A stretch of 38,076 bases of DNA from contig JAJPZJ010000105.1 of assembly GCA_021204405.1 (NCBI GenBank), positions 1 to 38,076 on the forward strand. The letters are read 5' to 3'. A model generated the notes under the pieces. That model made no database searches, was not told where the DNA came from, and worked only from the letters and a program-made list of their open reading frames with translations. The position numbers were made by a program, and so were the translations under genes. Source of the DNA: Tannerellaceae bacterium. GTDB taxonomy: Bacteria; Bacteroidota; Bacteroidia; Bacteroidales; Tannerellaceae. Below, piece after piece: positions 16,031-26,238 of the stretch (the stretch's first letter is position 1; each line of letters opens with the position of its first letter).

Positions 16031-18148
16031 TTAATTGCTTGTCATCCGTTTGATGATGCTGTAAGCATTTATAATGCCTAACTCGCCGGCCTTACTCAGA
16101 TCGGCAATACCCCGGTTAGCATCTCCCTGGAAAAGTCGGGCCAAACCCCGGTTGAAATAAGCCTCTGCAAACTCAGGATCACGGTTGATCGCTTCATTAT
16201 AATCGAGAATAGCGGTACGGAAATCACGTTGTGCACAACGTATATTAGCCCGGTTAAAATAAGCATATACGAATCCGGGATTAAGCTCGATTACTTTATC
16301 ATAATCACGGACAATCAGTTCATACTCAAAACTACGGTTATTCTCTTTCACTCCCGTAGACACTTCATTGGTACGTACCGGAGCAGGCTGTGTCCTGCCA
16401 ATATTTACGTTCATACTCATACTGTATTCAGTCTGCGTATCCGGAGCATTCGATAGCGTATAATCCAATTGTTTATAACGTACTACTGCACGGTTGAAAT
16501 AGGCCATGGCAAAGGTTGGATCAAGTTCGACGGCTGTAGTAAAGTCTTTTACGGCTTCTGAAAAGTCCTGCACCAACATATAATCCATAGCCCGTCCGAA
16601 ATAATTATCAGCATTTTGCGGATCACGTTCAATTTTGGCAGAATAGTCGTCAATCGAAGAAAAATGGATATCAATCTGTGCTTCATTTAATGCAGCCTCT
16701 TCGTTAGTGAGACGTAATTGCCGGGTAAGTACCATCTTTCGGTTGTAATCTTCTATCAGCCTGTCGTAATAAACCAGTTTCTTAACCTGGTCTACTCTTT
16801 CATAATAGGTTAAGATAAATTGTGGCTCCAGGTCAACCCGCACATTCCGGTCCTGTACCCTGCCCCGGATATCACTGTTATATTTACTACGACGTTCTTC
16901 CTCTTTATCATATACAACCAACCGGTTGAATTTACTGATATTTTTATCTGATTGCTCACGGGTATTGGTCTCTTTTCCTTCATCAGCTTCGTCGTCTGTA
17001 TCCTGTCCGGTACCGGATGTATCAATAATAGCCAGACCACCCTGGTTACGCTGTTTTTTCATCTGTTCCTCTATTTCAAAGGCAGTCCAGTAATCCCGTT
17101 CCGCACCTGCATTATCAAACATTTTACGTTTAGCTTCGGCACGGCTATGATAACCTGGTATAAAGTTAGGATATTCATCCAAAACCACCGTAAAGTCGTT
17201 AACTGCCCCGCAGTAGTCACCTGTTTCAAAACGCAACAAGGCACGGTTGTAATAGGCCATATAATTATCAGGTTCTTCCTCTATTACAACATCAAAGTCT
17301 TCAATAGCACGGTTATTATCTCCCACCTGAAACCGAAGCAATCCCCGGTTAAAGTGTGCAATCAGATTACGGCTATTCATACTAATCACCTGGTCATAAT
17401 CCTCCATAGCTCCCCGTAAGTCATTCAGCTGGTAACGTACCAGTCCCCGGTTGATGTAATACTCACTCTCACGGATATTCAGACGGATCGCTTCATTCAG
17501 GTCAGCCAAAGCAGCCTCCATATTATTCATCTGGTAATGGATAATAGCCCTATTCCCATAAGCCGGTGCATAATAAGGATCCATTTCTACGGTCTTATCA
17601 TAATCGGCTAAAGCTTTCAGGGTATCTCCCTTTTCCGCATACATGGCTCCACGGGAAAGGTAACTCATAAAATAACTGGGGTGGGATGCGATCAGCTCTT
17701 CAAAAACCTGCTCTGCTGTTTCATAGTCTTTCTTCTGGATATTGGCAACCGCTTTATTAACCAGCATTTGCCGGTCTTCAGGCCTGAATTCCAAACCTTT
17801 ATTATAGTCGGAAATGGCTTCTTCATATTTATCCTGGTTATGTCGGGCAATCGCACGGGCATAATAAGCCTGAACGAAAAAAGGGTTCCGCTCCAGACAT
17901 AATGTACAGTCTTCTTCGGCACCCTTAAAATCATCCAGATTCACTTTCGCTACTGCCCGGTAAAAATAGGGTTCTGCCAGCCAGGGTTTTGCCCTGATCA
18001 CCTGGTTAAAATACTGGATAGATAATATATAATCTTCAAAATACAGGGCATTTCTTCCGATCGCCAGTACCCTGTCAGTATTAATCTGTGCAACCAGCGA
18101 AAGTGAACATATTATTTGAACTAAAAATAGGAATATCGCCTTCTTCAT
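16031..18148 (-). CDS. Exported tetratricopeptide repeat protein
   Basis: A 705-residue protein with a signal peptide (MKKAIFLFLVQIICSLSLVAQ) and at least a dozen TPR units of 34 residues, with repeated patterns such as AYYNRALLRFETGDYCGAVNDF and AYFNRGLARLFQGDANRGIADL. A low-complexity polar segment near residues 370-430 (DTSGTGQDTDDEADEGKETN) separates two TPR blocks. It is probably a periplasmic or outer-membrane-associated scaffold; the partners are unknown. It lies between the biotin-carrier gene and thrS in the same orientation, with a 50-base gap on the upstream side. Confidence 0.85.
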   Translation of the reverse strand: MKKAIFLFLVQIICSLSLVAQINTDRVLAIGRNALYFEDYILSIQYFNQVIRAKPWLAEPYFYRAVAKVNLDDFKGAEEDCTLCLERNPFFVQAYYARAIARHNQDKYEEAISDYNKGLEFRPEDRQMLVNKAVANIQKKDYETAEQVFEELIASHPSYFMSYLSRGAMYAEKGDTLKALADYDKTVEMDPYYAPAYGNRAIIHYQMNNMEAALADLNEAIRLNIRESEYYINRGLVRYQLNDLRGAMEDYDQVISMNSRNLIAHFNRGLLRFQVGDNNRAIEDFDVVIEEEPDNYMAYYNRALLRFETGDYCGAVNDFTVVLDEYPNFIPGYHSRAEAKRKMFDNAGAERDYWTAFEIEEQMKKQRNQGGLAIIDTSGTGQDTDDEADEGKETNTREQSDKNISKFNRLVVYDKEEERRSKYNSDIRGRVQDRNVRVDLEPQFILTYYERVDQVKKLVYYDRLIEDYNRKMVLTRQLRLTNEEAALNEAQIDIHFSSIDDYSAKIERDPQNADNYFGRAMDYMLVQDFSEAVKDFTTAVELDPTFAMAYFNRAVVRYKQLDYTLSNAPDTQTEYSMSMNVNIGRTQPAPVRTNEVSTGVKENNRSFEYELIVRDYDKVIELNPGFVYAYFNRANIRCAQRDFRTAILDYNEAINRDPEFAEAYFNRGLARLFQGDANRGIADLSKAGELGIINAYSIIKRMTSN

Positions 18149-18199
18149 CTGAATTATATTATCATCAATTGGATCGAAGGCAAAAATAAGTAATTTATC

Positions 18200-18526
18200 T
18201 TACTTAGGCTCTATTTTTACCATCAAATGATCTTTAGCAATTCGATCTCCCGGTGTTACATTCACCTCTTTCACGACACCGGCAACAGGAGAAACTATCC
18301 TATTATACATCTTCATAGCCTGATGCATCAACAACAACTGACCCTCAGAAACGTTATCTCCTATGGCAACCTCTACAGATACAATAGTTCCCGGTAGTGT
18401 GGATACTACATCGCCCGGATTAGGTTTTTGCCATATTTTGCGATTTTTATATTTTGTTGTAAGAAGTGTTTTATATGCACGTGCTGTCACAACAAAATCT
18501 ACATATTCATTTTCCTGCTTATTCAT
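18200..18526 (-). CDS. Biotin/lipoyl attachment carrier protein of an acyl-CoA carboxylase or decarboxylase
   Basis: A 108-residue protein whose C-terminal 75 residues form a biotinyl domain: LPGTIVSVEVAIGDNVSEGQ, then the biotinylation site MHQAMKMYNRI (Lys72), then SPVAGVVKEVNVTPGDRI. The first 35 residues are a basic extension. It follows mmdA after a short gap, so it presumably carries the carboxybiotin used by that carboxyltransferase. The family usually has Glu-Ala-Met-Lys-Met at the site; here it is Gln-Ala-Met-Lys-Met, which should still be recognised. No biotin carboxylase or membrane decarboxylase subunit is in the window. Confidence 0.85.
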   Translation of the reverse strand: MNKQENEYVDFVVTARAYKTLLTTKYKNRKIWQKPNPGDVVSTLPGTIVSVEVAIGDNVSEGQLLLMHQAMKMYNRIVSPVAGVVKEVNVTPGDRIAKDHLMVKIEPK

Positions 18527-18561
18527 CTGTATTACATATAATATAGTTACTATTCAGGATA

Positions 18562-20109
18562 TCAGAATGGAGGTAAACCATGTTTTTTTGGCTGGCCTGT
18601 ATTCCTCTTTAAGGACAGACAATTTCAAGGCATGTAATAATAATTCACGGGTCTCCTTCGGTTCAATCACAGAATCAATAAATCCTTTAGACGCAGCCAC
18701 GTAGGGGTTAGCAAACTTCTCGATATATTCTTTTACTTTTTCCTGGCGCATAGCTTCCTGATCTTCAGCTTCCATAATCTCTTTACGGAAGATGATGTTA
18801 GCCGCACCTTCCGGTCCCATTACTGCAATTTCAGCACTTGGCCATGCAAACATAAAGTCTGCACCCAAATGACGTGAATTCATAGCAATGTATCCACCTC
18901 CATAGGCTTTCCGCAGGATGACTGTGATTTTAGGAACCGTAGCTTCGGAATAAGCATATAACACTTTGGCTCCGTGACGGATTACACCGGCATGTTCCTG
19001 ATCTACACCCGGCAGGTAGCCCGGCATATCTTCCAGCGTAATAACCGGAATATTAAACGAGTCACAGAAACGGATAAAACGGGCAGCTTTATCAGAGCTA
19101 TCACAATCCAGCACTCCGGCCAGTACCATTGGCTGATTAGCAACAAAACCAACCGTTTCGCCTCCCATACGTCCAAAACCGATCACGATATTGGCAGCCC
19201 ACAATTCCTGAACTTCCAGGAAATCTGAATCATCAACGATACATTTAATTACATCCCGTACATCATAAGGCCGTTTCGGGTCAGCCAGAACAACTTCATC
19301 TATATTTAATGAAGTAGCAGGTTCTTTAGCCTCTACCGATTTGGCACGCTCCATATTATTCCATGGAATAAAGCTTACCAAACGTTTGATCTGGTCAAAA
19401 CATTCCAATTCGCTTTGTGCATAGAAATGAGCATTCCCTGTAATCTCCGCATGCACACGGGCGCCTCCCAGATCTTCCATAGAGATATCTTCCCCTAATA
19501 CTGTTTTAATTACATTGGGCCCGGTAATAAACATTTTGGAGATATTTTCTACTACAAATACGAAGTCTGTCAAAGCCGGAGAATAGACTGCACCTCCTGC
19601 ACAGGGACCCAGAATCAGGGATATTTGTGGAATTACTCCCGACGCAATGGTATTCCGGTAAAAAATCTCACCATACCCGGCCAAAGCACCCACACCTTCC
19701 TGGATACGTGCCCCTCCGGAGTCGTTGATTCCGATGATCGGGCATTTCATTTTAAGGCATGATCCATAATTTTGGTGATCTTACGGGCATGTTGTAAACC
19801 CAGTGAACCACCGGCTACAGTAAAGTCTTGTGCATAAATACAAACAGGAGCACTAAAGATCGTTCCGGTACCGGTAACTACCTCATCACCCGGCAGCTCT
19901 TTTTTCTCCATTCCGAAATCGCGTCCGTCGTGTTTTACAAACATGTCGTATTCCTGAAAGGAATTTTCATCCAATAAAGATAAGATACGTTCGCGGGCGG
20001 TCAATTTTCCCATAGCAACCTGCTTTTCAATAGCAGCTTCCCCTCCACCTTTCTCCACAACCGCTTTCTTCTCACGTAGAGCCTGAATGTTTTTAATCAA
20101 ATCTGTCAT
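18562..20109 (-). CDS. mmdA: Propionyl-CoA / methylmalonyl-CoA carboxyltransferase subunit, two frameshifts
   Basis: Carboxyltransferase that moves CO2 between biotin and propionyl-CoA/methylmalonyl-CoA, used in propionate metabolism. The chosen start is ATG 20109 (MTDLIKNIQALREKKAVVEK), since the frame's extra upstream Met lies in the def-side spacer. The frame breaks at the T4 run 19750-19753, where adding one base reads ALKMKCPIIGINDSGGARIQ. A second break at the T7 run 18583-18589 hides the normal tail HGLPPF, ending at 18562. Acyl-CoA and carboxybiotin oxyanion motifs GGARIQEGVGAL and GYIAMNSRHLGADFMFAWP are present. Repaired length is 515 residues, standard for the family. Whether it serves a carboxylase or a sodium-pumping decarboxylase cannot be told here. 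Confidence 0.92.
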
Positions 20110-20128
20110 AATGCGTTTTTTCAATTTA

Positions 20129-20686
20129 TTATTTGCTTACAGCTTTTGTCCGGTATAAACATCTGGCCGTACCTTTAATAATATTATTCAATTTACCTTT
20201 ATTCAACTGCCTGCGAATGGCAGATATATTATCAATAAACACATGTCCTTCCAGGTGTTCGCACTCATGTTGTACTACACGGGCTGCAAAACCTTCAATT
20301 ACCTCTTCATGTTCCGTCAAATTCTCATCCAGATATTTAATACGGATCTTTGCTGCACGCGATACTTTCTCGTGTACACCGGGTAAACTAAGGCAACCTT
20401 CATCCAACGTAATTTCTTCTTCACTACGCTCTACAATATCAGGATTGACCATGGTCCGTTTAAAACCTTTACATTCCGGGAAGTCCTCTCCCATTACATC
20501 TGCATCGATAACCAGCAAACGTAATGACAAGCCTACCTGTGGAGCTGCCAGTCCCACACCTTCTGCATTATACATCGTATCATACATATTGGCAACCAGC
20601 TGCTTAAGTTGCGGATAATCTGCCGGAACCTCTTCCGCCTCTTTTCTTAATACGGGATGCCCGTATAAATAAATGGGTAATATCAT
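20129..20686 (-). CDS. def: Peptide deformylase
   Basis: A 185-residue metalloenzyme removing the formyl group from nascent N-terminal Met. The three family motifs are present: [10 protein letters not shown] (residues 43-52), EGCLSLPG (96-103, metal ligand Cys98) and QHECEHLEG (139-147, metal ligands His140 and His144, catalytic Glu141). It follows ruvX after 3 bases and precedes mmdA, so the three are probably co-transcribed. The frame is intact. Confidence 0.96.
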   Translation of the reverse strand: MILPIYLYGHPVLRKEAEEVPADYPQLKQLVANMYDTMYNAEGVGLAAPQVGLSLRLLVIDADVMGEDFPECKGFKRTMVNPDIVERSEEEITLDEGCLSLPGVHEKVSRAAKIRIKYLDENLTEHEEVIEGFAARVVQHECEHLEGHVFIDNISAIRRQLNKGKLNNIIKGTARCLYRTKAVSK

Positions 20687-20689
20687 ATT

Positions 20690-21106
20690 TTAAATCCTTT
20701 TACTCTCTAAATAAGATTGGAGGATAATAGTAGCACTTATCTGGTCGACAAGGGCTTTATCCTGTCGCTTTTTTTTCTTTAATCCACCATCCAGCATGGC
20801 CTGGTGAGCCAGCACGGAGGTAAAACGCTCATCGTAATATTGAACCGGAATATCCGGTATAGTACGTTGTAAATGGGTTACAAAAGCTTTGATATACTGC
20901 ATATTTTCCGAAGGTTGGTTGTTCATTTGTTTTGGCAGTCCAACTACAAATAACTCTACAGGCTCAGTCTTAATATAATCAGCAATAAACTTTACAAGTT
21001 CACCACTCGGAACAGTCGTTAATCCGGTTGCAATGACCTGTAATGAATCAGTAACTGCTATACCGGAACGTTTACGTCCATAATCAATAGCCAATATTCT
21101 TCCCAT
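20690..21106 (-). CDS. ruvX: Putative Holliday junction resolvase / pre-16S rRNA nuclease
   Basis: A 138-residue RNase H-fold nuclease of the YqgF/RuvX family. The ATG at 21106 gives MGRILAIDYGRKRSGIAVTD, the typical start with the catalytic Asp in AIDYG; a longer reading would need a TTG codon. Later motifs include VVGLPKQMNN, YDERFTS and the acidic DKALVDQISATIILQSYL. The family is implicated in 16S rRNA 5'-end maturation. A -7 promoter box lies 7 bases before the ATG, so the transcript may be nearly leaderless. It heads the ruvX-def-mmdA run. Confidence 0.93.
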   Translation of the reverse strand: MGRILAIDYGRKRSGIAVTDSLQVIATGLTTVPSGELVKFIADYIKTEPVELFVVGLPKQMNNQPSENMQYIKAFVTHLQRTIPDIPVQYYDERFTSVLAHQAMLDGGLKKKKRQDKALVDQISATIILQSYLESKRI

Positions 21107-21112
21107 ACCCTG

Positions 21113-21120
21113 CAAAGATA
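21113..21120 (-). promoter_or_regulatory. -7 box immediately upstream of ruvX
   Basis: TATCTTTG on the minus strand, an exact TAnnTTTG match only 6 bases before the ruvX ATG. It implies a very short or absent 5' leader and also argues against the longer TTG start. Confidence 0.5.
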
Positions 21121-21132
21121 GTACAATTATAG

Positions 21133-21171
21133 AAAATATTACACACAGAAGTAAAAAGTGTGCAATATTTT
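21133..21171 (-). terminator. Terminator of the sugar transferase gene
   Basis: Arms 21133-21146 and 21158-21171 pair at 13 of 14 positions (AAAATATT/AATATTTT core). It lies directly after the stop codon of the minus-strand glycosylphosphotransferase and before ruvX. Confidence 0.65.
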
Positions 21172-21175
21172 GAAC

Positions 21176-22573
21176 TCAATAGGCATTCTTTTCGCCACGG
21201 AATATATTCAGAACAGTAACAATAATAATTTTAAGATCAAGAAAAAAAGACCAGTTTTCGATATACCATACATCCCTTTTCACACGCCCTTCCATTTGCT
21301 CAAGGGTTCTTGTTTCTCCCCGGTAGCCTGTCACTTGTGACCATCCGGTTATACCTGGCTTTACTAAATGGCGAACCATATATTTATCTATCAAAGCCGA
21401 ATACTGTTCCGTATGCTTTAACATATGAGGCCGGGGTCCAACTACAGACATATTACCTTTTAGCACATTAATAAACTGGGGAAATTCATCCAGGTTGGTC
21501 CGCCGTAAAAAATCGCCGATACGGGTTTTTCTCGGATCATTTTTAACAGCTTGTTGTACATCGGCTTTATCATTGACACGCATGGTACGGAACTTGTAAC
21601 ATTCAAATTCCTGGCCGTATAATCCGGTTCGTTTCTGTTTAAAAATGATAGGGCCGGGTGAAGATAATTTAATTAAAAATCCAACGATCAAATATAAAAA
21701 CGGATAAACCAATAGTAACACACCAATTGAAAAAACAATATCAAAACCCCGTTTTAAAGCCCTGTTATAGGCAGCTTGTAAGGGTTCGCGCCGGATCGTA
21801 AGCAAGGGAACCGACTCCATCACTTCCATAATCAGGCCTTTCTTAATATTACGATAAGATTCAGGAACAATATAAAAACGGATCATATGCTTTTCCGAGA
21901 AGTTCAGCAAGCGTAATATTTTATCGTCATGGGTTCCCGGCAATGTACAATAAATTTCATCTACATCATTCATCAGGGCAAAGTTCTCTACCTGGTCTGT
22001 CATCCCCAGATAATTAGGCAGTGCATCTTTCAAGGCTATATTATCATCGAAAAAACCCATTACATTAAAACCATATGCCAGGTCATCTTTCATAACCCTA
22101 TAAATATCCATCCCATTCTTTCCTGCTCCCACAATTATAATCCTTTTAAAGTTATAACCCCTGCGGCGATAAGCTTTCAAAGTAAGCCTGACAAATACTC
22201 TCCATAAAGTAAAAAACAGAAGAAGGGAGATATAAAAAACCACGATAAAAGTAGCTAATACATCTCCGACATTGAGGAATACCAGACAGGTGGAAAAAAG
22301 GAAAATCAGGGTAGTTACAAGTAAAAATGCCCGTTGTACAATTTTTTCAATAAAAACAATAGACATATGGATCTGTAAAGGGACAAAATACAAGGCAAAG
22401 AAATAGCAGAAATTAAGCAGCAGGATGATCTCCCTGAGATTAGATGTAATGGCCTCTGTATAATAAGGGCCCAGCAAAGAATATACTATAAAAAAAAGAG
22501 AGTTCAGAACAACCAAGTCCCCGACCCCCATCAACCAGTGAATCAAATAGCCATGTTTTTTACCGAATTTCAT
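21176..22573 (-). CDS. Undecaprenyl-phosphate glycosylphosphotransferase (exopolysaccharide priming enzyme)
   Basis: A 465-residue integral membrane enzyme that starts capsule or exopolysaccharide units by moving a sugar-1-phosphate to undecaprenyl phosphate. About four membrane helices occupy residues 10-130, followed by a Rossmann-like domain (RIIIVGAGKNGMDIYRVM) and a re-entrant helix (FDIVFSIGVLLLVYPFLYLI). The catalytic C-terminal domain carries KQKRTGLYGQEFECYKFRTM, RRTNLDEFPQFINVLKGNMS and VGPRP. This is the WcaJ/WbaP layout. It is last in the polysaccharide cluster here, with its own terminator. Sugar specificity cannot be told from sequence. Confidence 0.93.
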   Translation of the reverse strand: MKFGKKHGYLIHWLMGVGDLVVLNSLFFIVYSLLGPYYTEAITSNLREIILLLNFCYFFALYFVPLQIHMSIVFIEKIVQRAFLLVTTLIFLFSTCLVFLNVGDVLATFIVVFYISLLLFFTLWRVFVRLTLKAYRRRGYNFKRIIIVGAGKNGMDIYRVMKDDLAYGFNVMGFFDDNIALKDALPNYLGMTDQVENFALMNDVDEIYCTLPGTHDDKILRLLNFSEKHMIRFYIVPESYRNIKKGLIMEVMESVPLLTIRREPLQAAYNRALKRGFDIVFSIGVLLLVYPFLYLIVGFLIKLSSPGPIIFKQKRTGLYGQEFECYKFRTMRVNDKADVQQAVKNDPRKTRIGDFLRRTNLDEFPQFINVLKGNMSVVGPRPHMLKHTEQYSALIDKYMVRHLVKPGITGWSQVTGYRGETRTLEQMEGRVKRDVWYIENWSFFLDLKIIIVTVLNIFRGEKNAY

Positions 22574-22621
22574 ATCTTTCTTCTAAAATTCCACAAAAGT
22601 AAAGAATATTTCCGAGCAAAA

Positions 22622-22651
22622 AAAGGCTGCACAATATATTGTGCAGCCTTT
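22622..22651 (-). terminator. Terminator of the OmpA-family gene
   Basis: A perfect 30-base palindrome (AAAGGCTGCACAATA and its inverse). On the minus strand it is followed by seven T. It lies 21 bases after the OmpA-family stop codon. Confidence 0.85.
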
Positions 22652-22672
22652 AGACTAATATAGGAATATGTT

Positions 22673-23821
22673 TTATCTATCAGCACGCATGATAACAACA
22701 CGGTTCCAGTCATTTACACTAAATGGTTGTTCTTCTGAACCTCTCCACTCAATAGTGATCTGGCTTGAAGGAATACCATATTTATCTGTTAATTCTTTCG
22801 CAACCGCTCTTGCACGTTTTTCTGAAAGTTGCATGTTATAAGCAGCAGTACCGGTATTTCTATCAGCATAGCCTACTACTTTCAGACGAGCACCTGAATC
22901 TTTAACAGCCTGAGCAGTATTATGGATATTAATTTCCTGAGTCTTTTCAATCTTATAGCTATTCAGACGGAACATTACCACATGTTCTAATTGAGTCTTA
23001 TCAACTACTACAGGAGCTGGTTCAGGACAATCAGGACAAGAAACCGGACGTTTACTCAATTCAGCATTTTGAGCACGCAACTGGTTAATCTGATTATTCA
23101 GGTCGTTAAGCAACGCATAATCCATTGGTTCAATAACTTCAAAGTCTGTTTTACCCAATTTAAAGGTAAGACCGGCTGTTAACTGAACAATACCATCAGA
23201 TAATTTACCCATCTGTACACGGTTAAACTGTTCATTCAGCAATGAACCTTGAACTTCTATATTGAAATCTACACGTTCACCCAAACGGAAAGCAGTTAAA
23301 ATACCTGCATTTAAAGAAGGAGATTCACTTCTTGGTATATCCTGGGTTTCGAAATGCTGTGCATATCCAAGACCGATCCATGGAATAAAACGGAAGATTC
23401 TTTTTGAATCGTAACGTCCCCAATGGTTGGTTACATCATACATAAATCTAAGTGAGCAGCTACATATTTATTATGTTGCATGAACTCTGCATTATTACCT
23501 TCAAAACCATGGATTACACCGCCATTAAACTGTACTCTCATACCAAAATACGGGTTAAACCATTTACCAATACTTAATGAAGGAGCAAAATTCAAACGAT
23601 CATGGAATTCGGCTTCATTATTCTGGTCGCCAAATAAAACACTGGCACCTCCCTGAAGAGTGATAAACCAGTTATCGCCTGCTCTGTTTTTCTTAAAATT
23701 AGTTCTATAACCGACATCATTACTATAGCCGATCTGAGGAGCATATTCCTGTGCTGATACAGAAAAAAACAAAACCAGACAATAAAGCTAAAAGCAACAC
23801 TTTAGTCTTTTTAGTCTTCAT
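22673..23821 (-). CDS. OmpA-family outer membrane protein, two frameshifts
   Basis: Outer membrane protein of about 382 residues. The start at 23821 gives MKTKKTKVLLLALLSGFV, a signal peptide; dropping one base of the A7 run 23763-23769 leads into FSVSAQEYAPQIGYSNDVGY, the mature N-terminal barrel. A second break at 23444-23446 is repaired by one base, giving AHLDFMYDVTNHWGRYDSKR. After the barrel comes a short heptad segment (LNDLNNQINQLRAQNAEL), a Pro/Cys hinge (CPDCPEPAP) and the OmpA peptidoglycan-binding domain with VVGYADRNTGTAAYNMQLSE and KRARAVAKEL. It should anchor the outer membrane to the wall. Confidence 0.9.
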
Positions 23822-23851
23822 ATTAATCAACATTTAAATTAAACAATCAAT
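23822..23851 (-). repeat. 30-base inverted repeat, copy at the OmpA-family start
   Basis: Identical over 30 bases to the reverse complement of 25105-25134. On the minus strand it is the immediate 5' leader of the OmpA-family gene, ending at its ATG. The pair encloses gmd. Confidence 0.9.
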
Positions 23852-23957
23852 TACCATTTTCCTTATTACTCACCGAAATGAGCAAAAATTAGCCTTTTTC
23901 TTATTATAACACTTATAAACCTTAATTTGTTTGCTCTTATTCAAAATAGTTTAAAAT

Positions 23958-25106
23958 TCATATCCACCATTTTTTAAATAAGATTCTTTTTTTTAAATAA
24001 GATTCTTTTTTCATTAATTTCACATCGCTTTCCATCATGTCTTTTACCAGATCATCCAACGAATACTCCGGCTCCCAGTTCAACTGCGTACGTGCTTTGG
24101 AAGCATCCCCTATCAATAGGTCTACTTCTGTTGGTCGAAAGTACTGTGGATCCACTCCGACAACGATCTCACCGATGCGTTTCTTAATTTTTTCAAGGTA
24201 CGGTTCACCTACTTTTTCTATAAACACATTTTCATCAATAAAGTTTAATACCGCTACTTCATTAACATCTTCCCCTTTGAATATTACTTCCAGGCCAATC
24301 TCTGCAAAAGCCATTTTTATAAAATCACGGATAGTTGTTGTCACGCCGGTAGCAATCACATAATCATCCGGCTGATCCTGTTGCAAAACCAGATACATTG
24401 CCCGGACATAATCTTTAGCATGTCCCCAGTCGCGTTTGGATGATAAATTACCCATGTAAACCTCTTTTTGCATACCCATAGCTATACGGGATACGGCGCG
24501 GGTAACCTTACGGGTAACAAACATTTCTCCTCTTAAAGGAGATTCATGGTTAAACAAAATCCCATTGGAAGCATGCATTTTATAGGCTTCCCGGTAATTA
24601 ACCGTAATCCAATATCCATACAATTTAGCAACCGCATAAGGGCTCCGGGGATAGAAGGGGGTAGTCTCTTTTTGTGGCACCTCCTGCACCAAACCATACA
24701 ATTCGGAGGTAGAAGCCTGATAAATACGCGTTTTAGGAATAAGGTTCAGCAAACGTACAGCCTCCAATACTCTTAAAACCCCTAACCCATCAGCATTGGC
24801 TGTATACTCCGGAGTATCAAAACTAACTTTCACATAGCTCATAGCAGCCAGGTTATAAATCTCATCCGGTTGGACTTCACCGATGATACGGGTTAAATTA
24901 AGGCTATCCGTCAGATCTCCATAATGTAAGATCAGATTGCAATTCTCTACCTGCGGGTCCTGATACAAATGATCTATCCGCTCGGTATTGAATAGAGACG
25001 CACGACGTTTGATACCATGTACAACGTACCCTTTTTCAATCAGATATTCGGCCAGGTAAGCACCATCCTGACCCGTAATCCCAGTAATTAAAGCTACTTT
25101 ACTCAT
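23958..25106 (-). CDS. gmd: GDP-mannose 4,6-dehydratase (3' end altered by tandem duplication)
   Basis: An extended short-chain dehydrogenase that makes GDP-4-keto-6-deoxymannose, precursor of GDP-L-fucose. The NADP-binding motif is [19 protein letters not shown] at the N-terminus; the catalytic region has ASTSELYG and [14 protein letters not shown] (Tyr and Lys), and [12 protein letters not shown] follows. The last residues ([12 protein letters not shown]) are abnormal: a 19-base tandem duplication in the 3' end shifts the frame. Without it the protein would end [11 protein letters not shown] at 23951, as in normal Gmd proteins. It follows the GDP-fucose synthase gene and together they make GDP-L-fucose. 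Confidence 0.95.
   Translation of the reverse strand: MSKVALITGITGQDGAYLAEYLIEKGYVVHGIKRRASLFNTERIDHLYQDPQVENCNLILHYGDLTDSLNLTRIIGEVQPDEIYNLAAMSYVKVSFDTPEYTANADGLGVLRVLEAVRLLNLIPKTRIYQASTSELYGLVQEVPQKETTPFYPRSPYAVAKLYGYWITVNYREAYKMHASNGILFNHESPLRGEMFVTRKVTRAVSRIAMGMQKEVYMGNLSSKRDWGHAKDYVRAMYLVLQQDQPDDYVIATGVTTTIRDFIKMAFAEIGLEVIFKGEDVNEVAVLNFIDENVFIEKVGEPYLEKIKKRIGEIVVGVDPQYFRPTEVDLLIGDASKARTQLNWEPEYSLDDLVKDMMESDVKLMKKESYLKKRILFKKWWI
23970..24011. repeat. 19-base tandem duplication in gmd
   Basis: AAATAAGATTC plus T8 is repeated with a 19-base period (23976 and 23995). The insertion shifts the gmd frame and replaces the usual C-terminus. Confidence 0.85.
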
Positions 25107-25134
25107 TGATTGTTTAATTTAAATGTTGATTAAT
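25105..25134 (+). repeat. 30-base inverted repeat, copy at the gmd start
   Basis: Perfect inverse of 23822-23851. It covers the first two bases of the gmd start codon and its leader, in the space between GDP-fucose synthase and gmd. Confidence 0.9.
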
Positions 25135-25142
25135 TATAAGTG

Positions 25143-26210
25143 TTAACTAATATACCATTGATATAATTTACTGATGCCCTCTTCTATTTCCACCGTATGT
25201 TTCCACCCCAGTGAATGAAGTTTACTGACATCAGTTAATTTCCGCATTGTGCCATCAGGTTTGGATTCATCAAATATAATATTACCGTTAAACCCGATTG
25301 CCTGTTTGATCAGGTAAGCGACCTCCCTGATAGAAATCTCTTTTCCTGTACCTATATTAATATGTGTATTTCTTATCTCTTTTCTATCTTTTACCAGATC
25401 GGCAAAATCAATATGCTCCATTATATATACCGAAGCATCCGCCATCTCTTCACTCCATAAAAACTCACGCATAGGCTTACCCGTTCCCCATAAAGTTACA
25501 TACCCCGGCGTTATCCCATATTTTTTAAGGATAACCAGTAGCGTTTCTTCCGAAGCATCTCCCCCAATTCCTTCAACCGGACGTAAAGTAAAATCATGCC
25601 GTATTTTATCCCATGCTCCCTGATGCAGACAGTTAGCCAGATGTATTTTACGGATCATAGCCGGTAGCACATGCGAAGTCTCCAGATTAAAATTATCATG
25701 AGGCCCATACAAATTAGTTGGCATAACCGACAGGTAATTCGTACCATACTGTATATTATAACTCTCACACATCTTTATACCGGCTATTTTTGCAATAGCA
25801 TAAGGCTCATTTGTATATTCCAATGGCGAAGTCAGCAAAGAATCTTCCGCCATGGGTTGTGGTGCCTCATGGGGATAGATACATGTACTACCCAGAAATA
25901 ATAATTTCTTTATTTTATTTATAAACGAAGCATAGATCACATTATTCTGGATCATCATATTTATATAAATAAAATCGGCCCTATAAGTATTGTTCGCCAT
26001 AATACCGCCTACATGAGCTGCTGCCAGGAATACATACTCCGGCTTCTCTTCCCTGAAAAATTGTTGTACAGCCAACTGATCTGTCAGATCCAGTTCATTA
26101 TGTGTACGCAAAAGGAAATTGGTATATCCTTTTTCCTGGAGATTTTTTAATATAGCCGATCCTACCAGTCCACGATGTCCGGCAATAAAAATTTTACTAT
26201 CTTTTTTCAT
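25143..26210 (-). CDS. fcl: GDP-L-fucose synthase
   Basis: A 355-residue NADPH-dependent epimerase/reductase converting GDP-4-keto-6-deoxymannose to GDP-L-fucose. Motifs: [13 protein letters not shown] at the N-terminus (cofactor binding), [16 protein letters not shown], and the catalytic YAIAKIAG (Tyr and Lys). [12 protein letters not shown] and ETSHVLPAM are family signatures. It sits between rmlA and gmd, the reverse of the more common gmd-fcl order. The product likely feeds surface glycan or protein fucosylation. Confidence 0.95.
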   Translation of the reverse strand: MKKDSKIFIAGHRGLVGSAILKNLQEKGYTNFLLRTHNELDLTDQLAVQQFFREEKPEYVFLAAAHVGGIMANNTYRADFIYINMMIQNNVIYASFINKIKKLLFLGSTCIYPHEAPQPMAEDSLLTSPLEYTNEPYAIAKIAGIKMCESYNIQYGTNYLSVMPTNLYGPHDNFNLETSHVLPAMIRKIHLANCLHQGAWDKIRHDFTLRPVEGIGGDASEETLLVILKKYGITPGYVTLWGTGKPMREFLWSEEMADASVYIMEHIDFADLVKDRKEIRNTHINIGTGKEISIREVAYLIKQAIGFNGNIIFDESKPDGTMRKLTDVSKLHSLGWKHTVEIEEGISKLYQWYIS

Positions 26211-26238
26211 ATGATAATCCGGAATGTAGTTAAATAAA

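Noticed and set aside
16229..17902. Several plus-strand ORFs of 70-155 residues opposite the TPR gene
   Set aside because: They are shadows of the repetitive minus-strand gene, with no start signals or recognisable domains.
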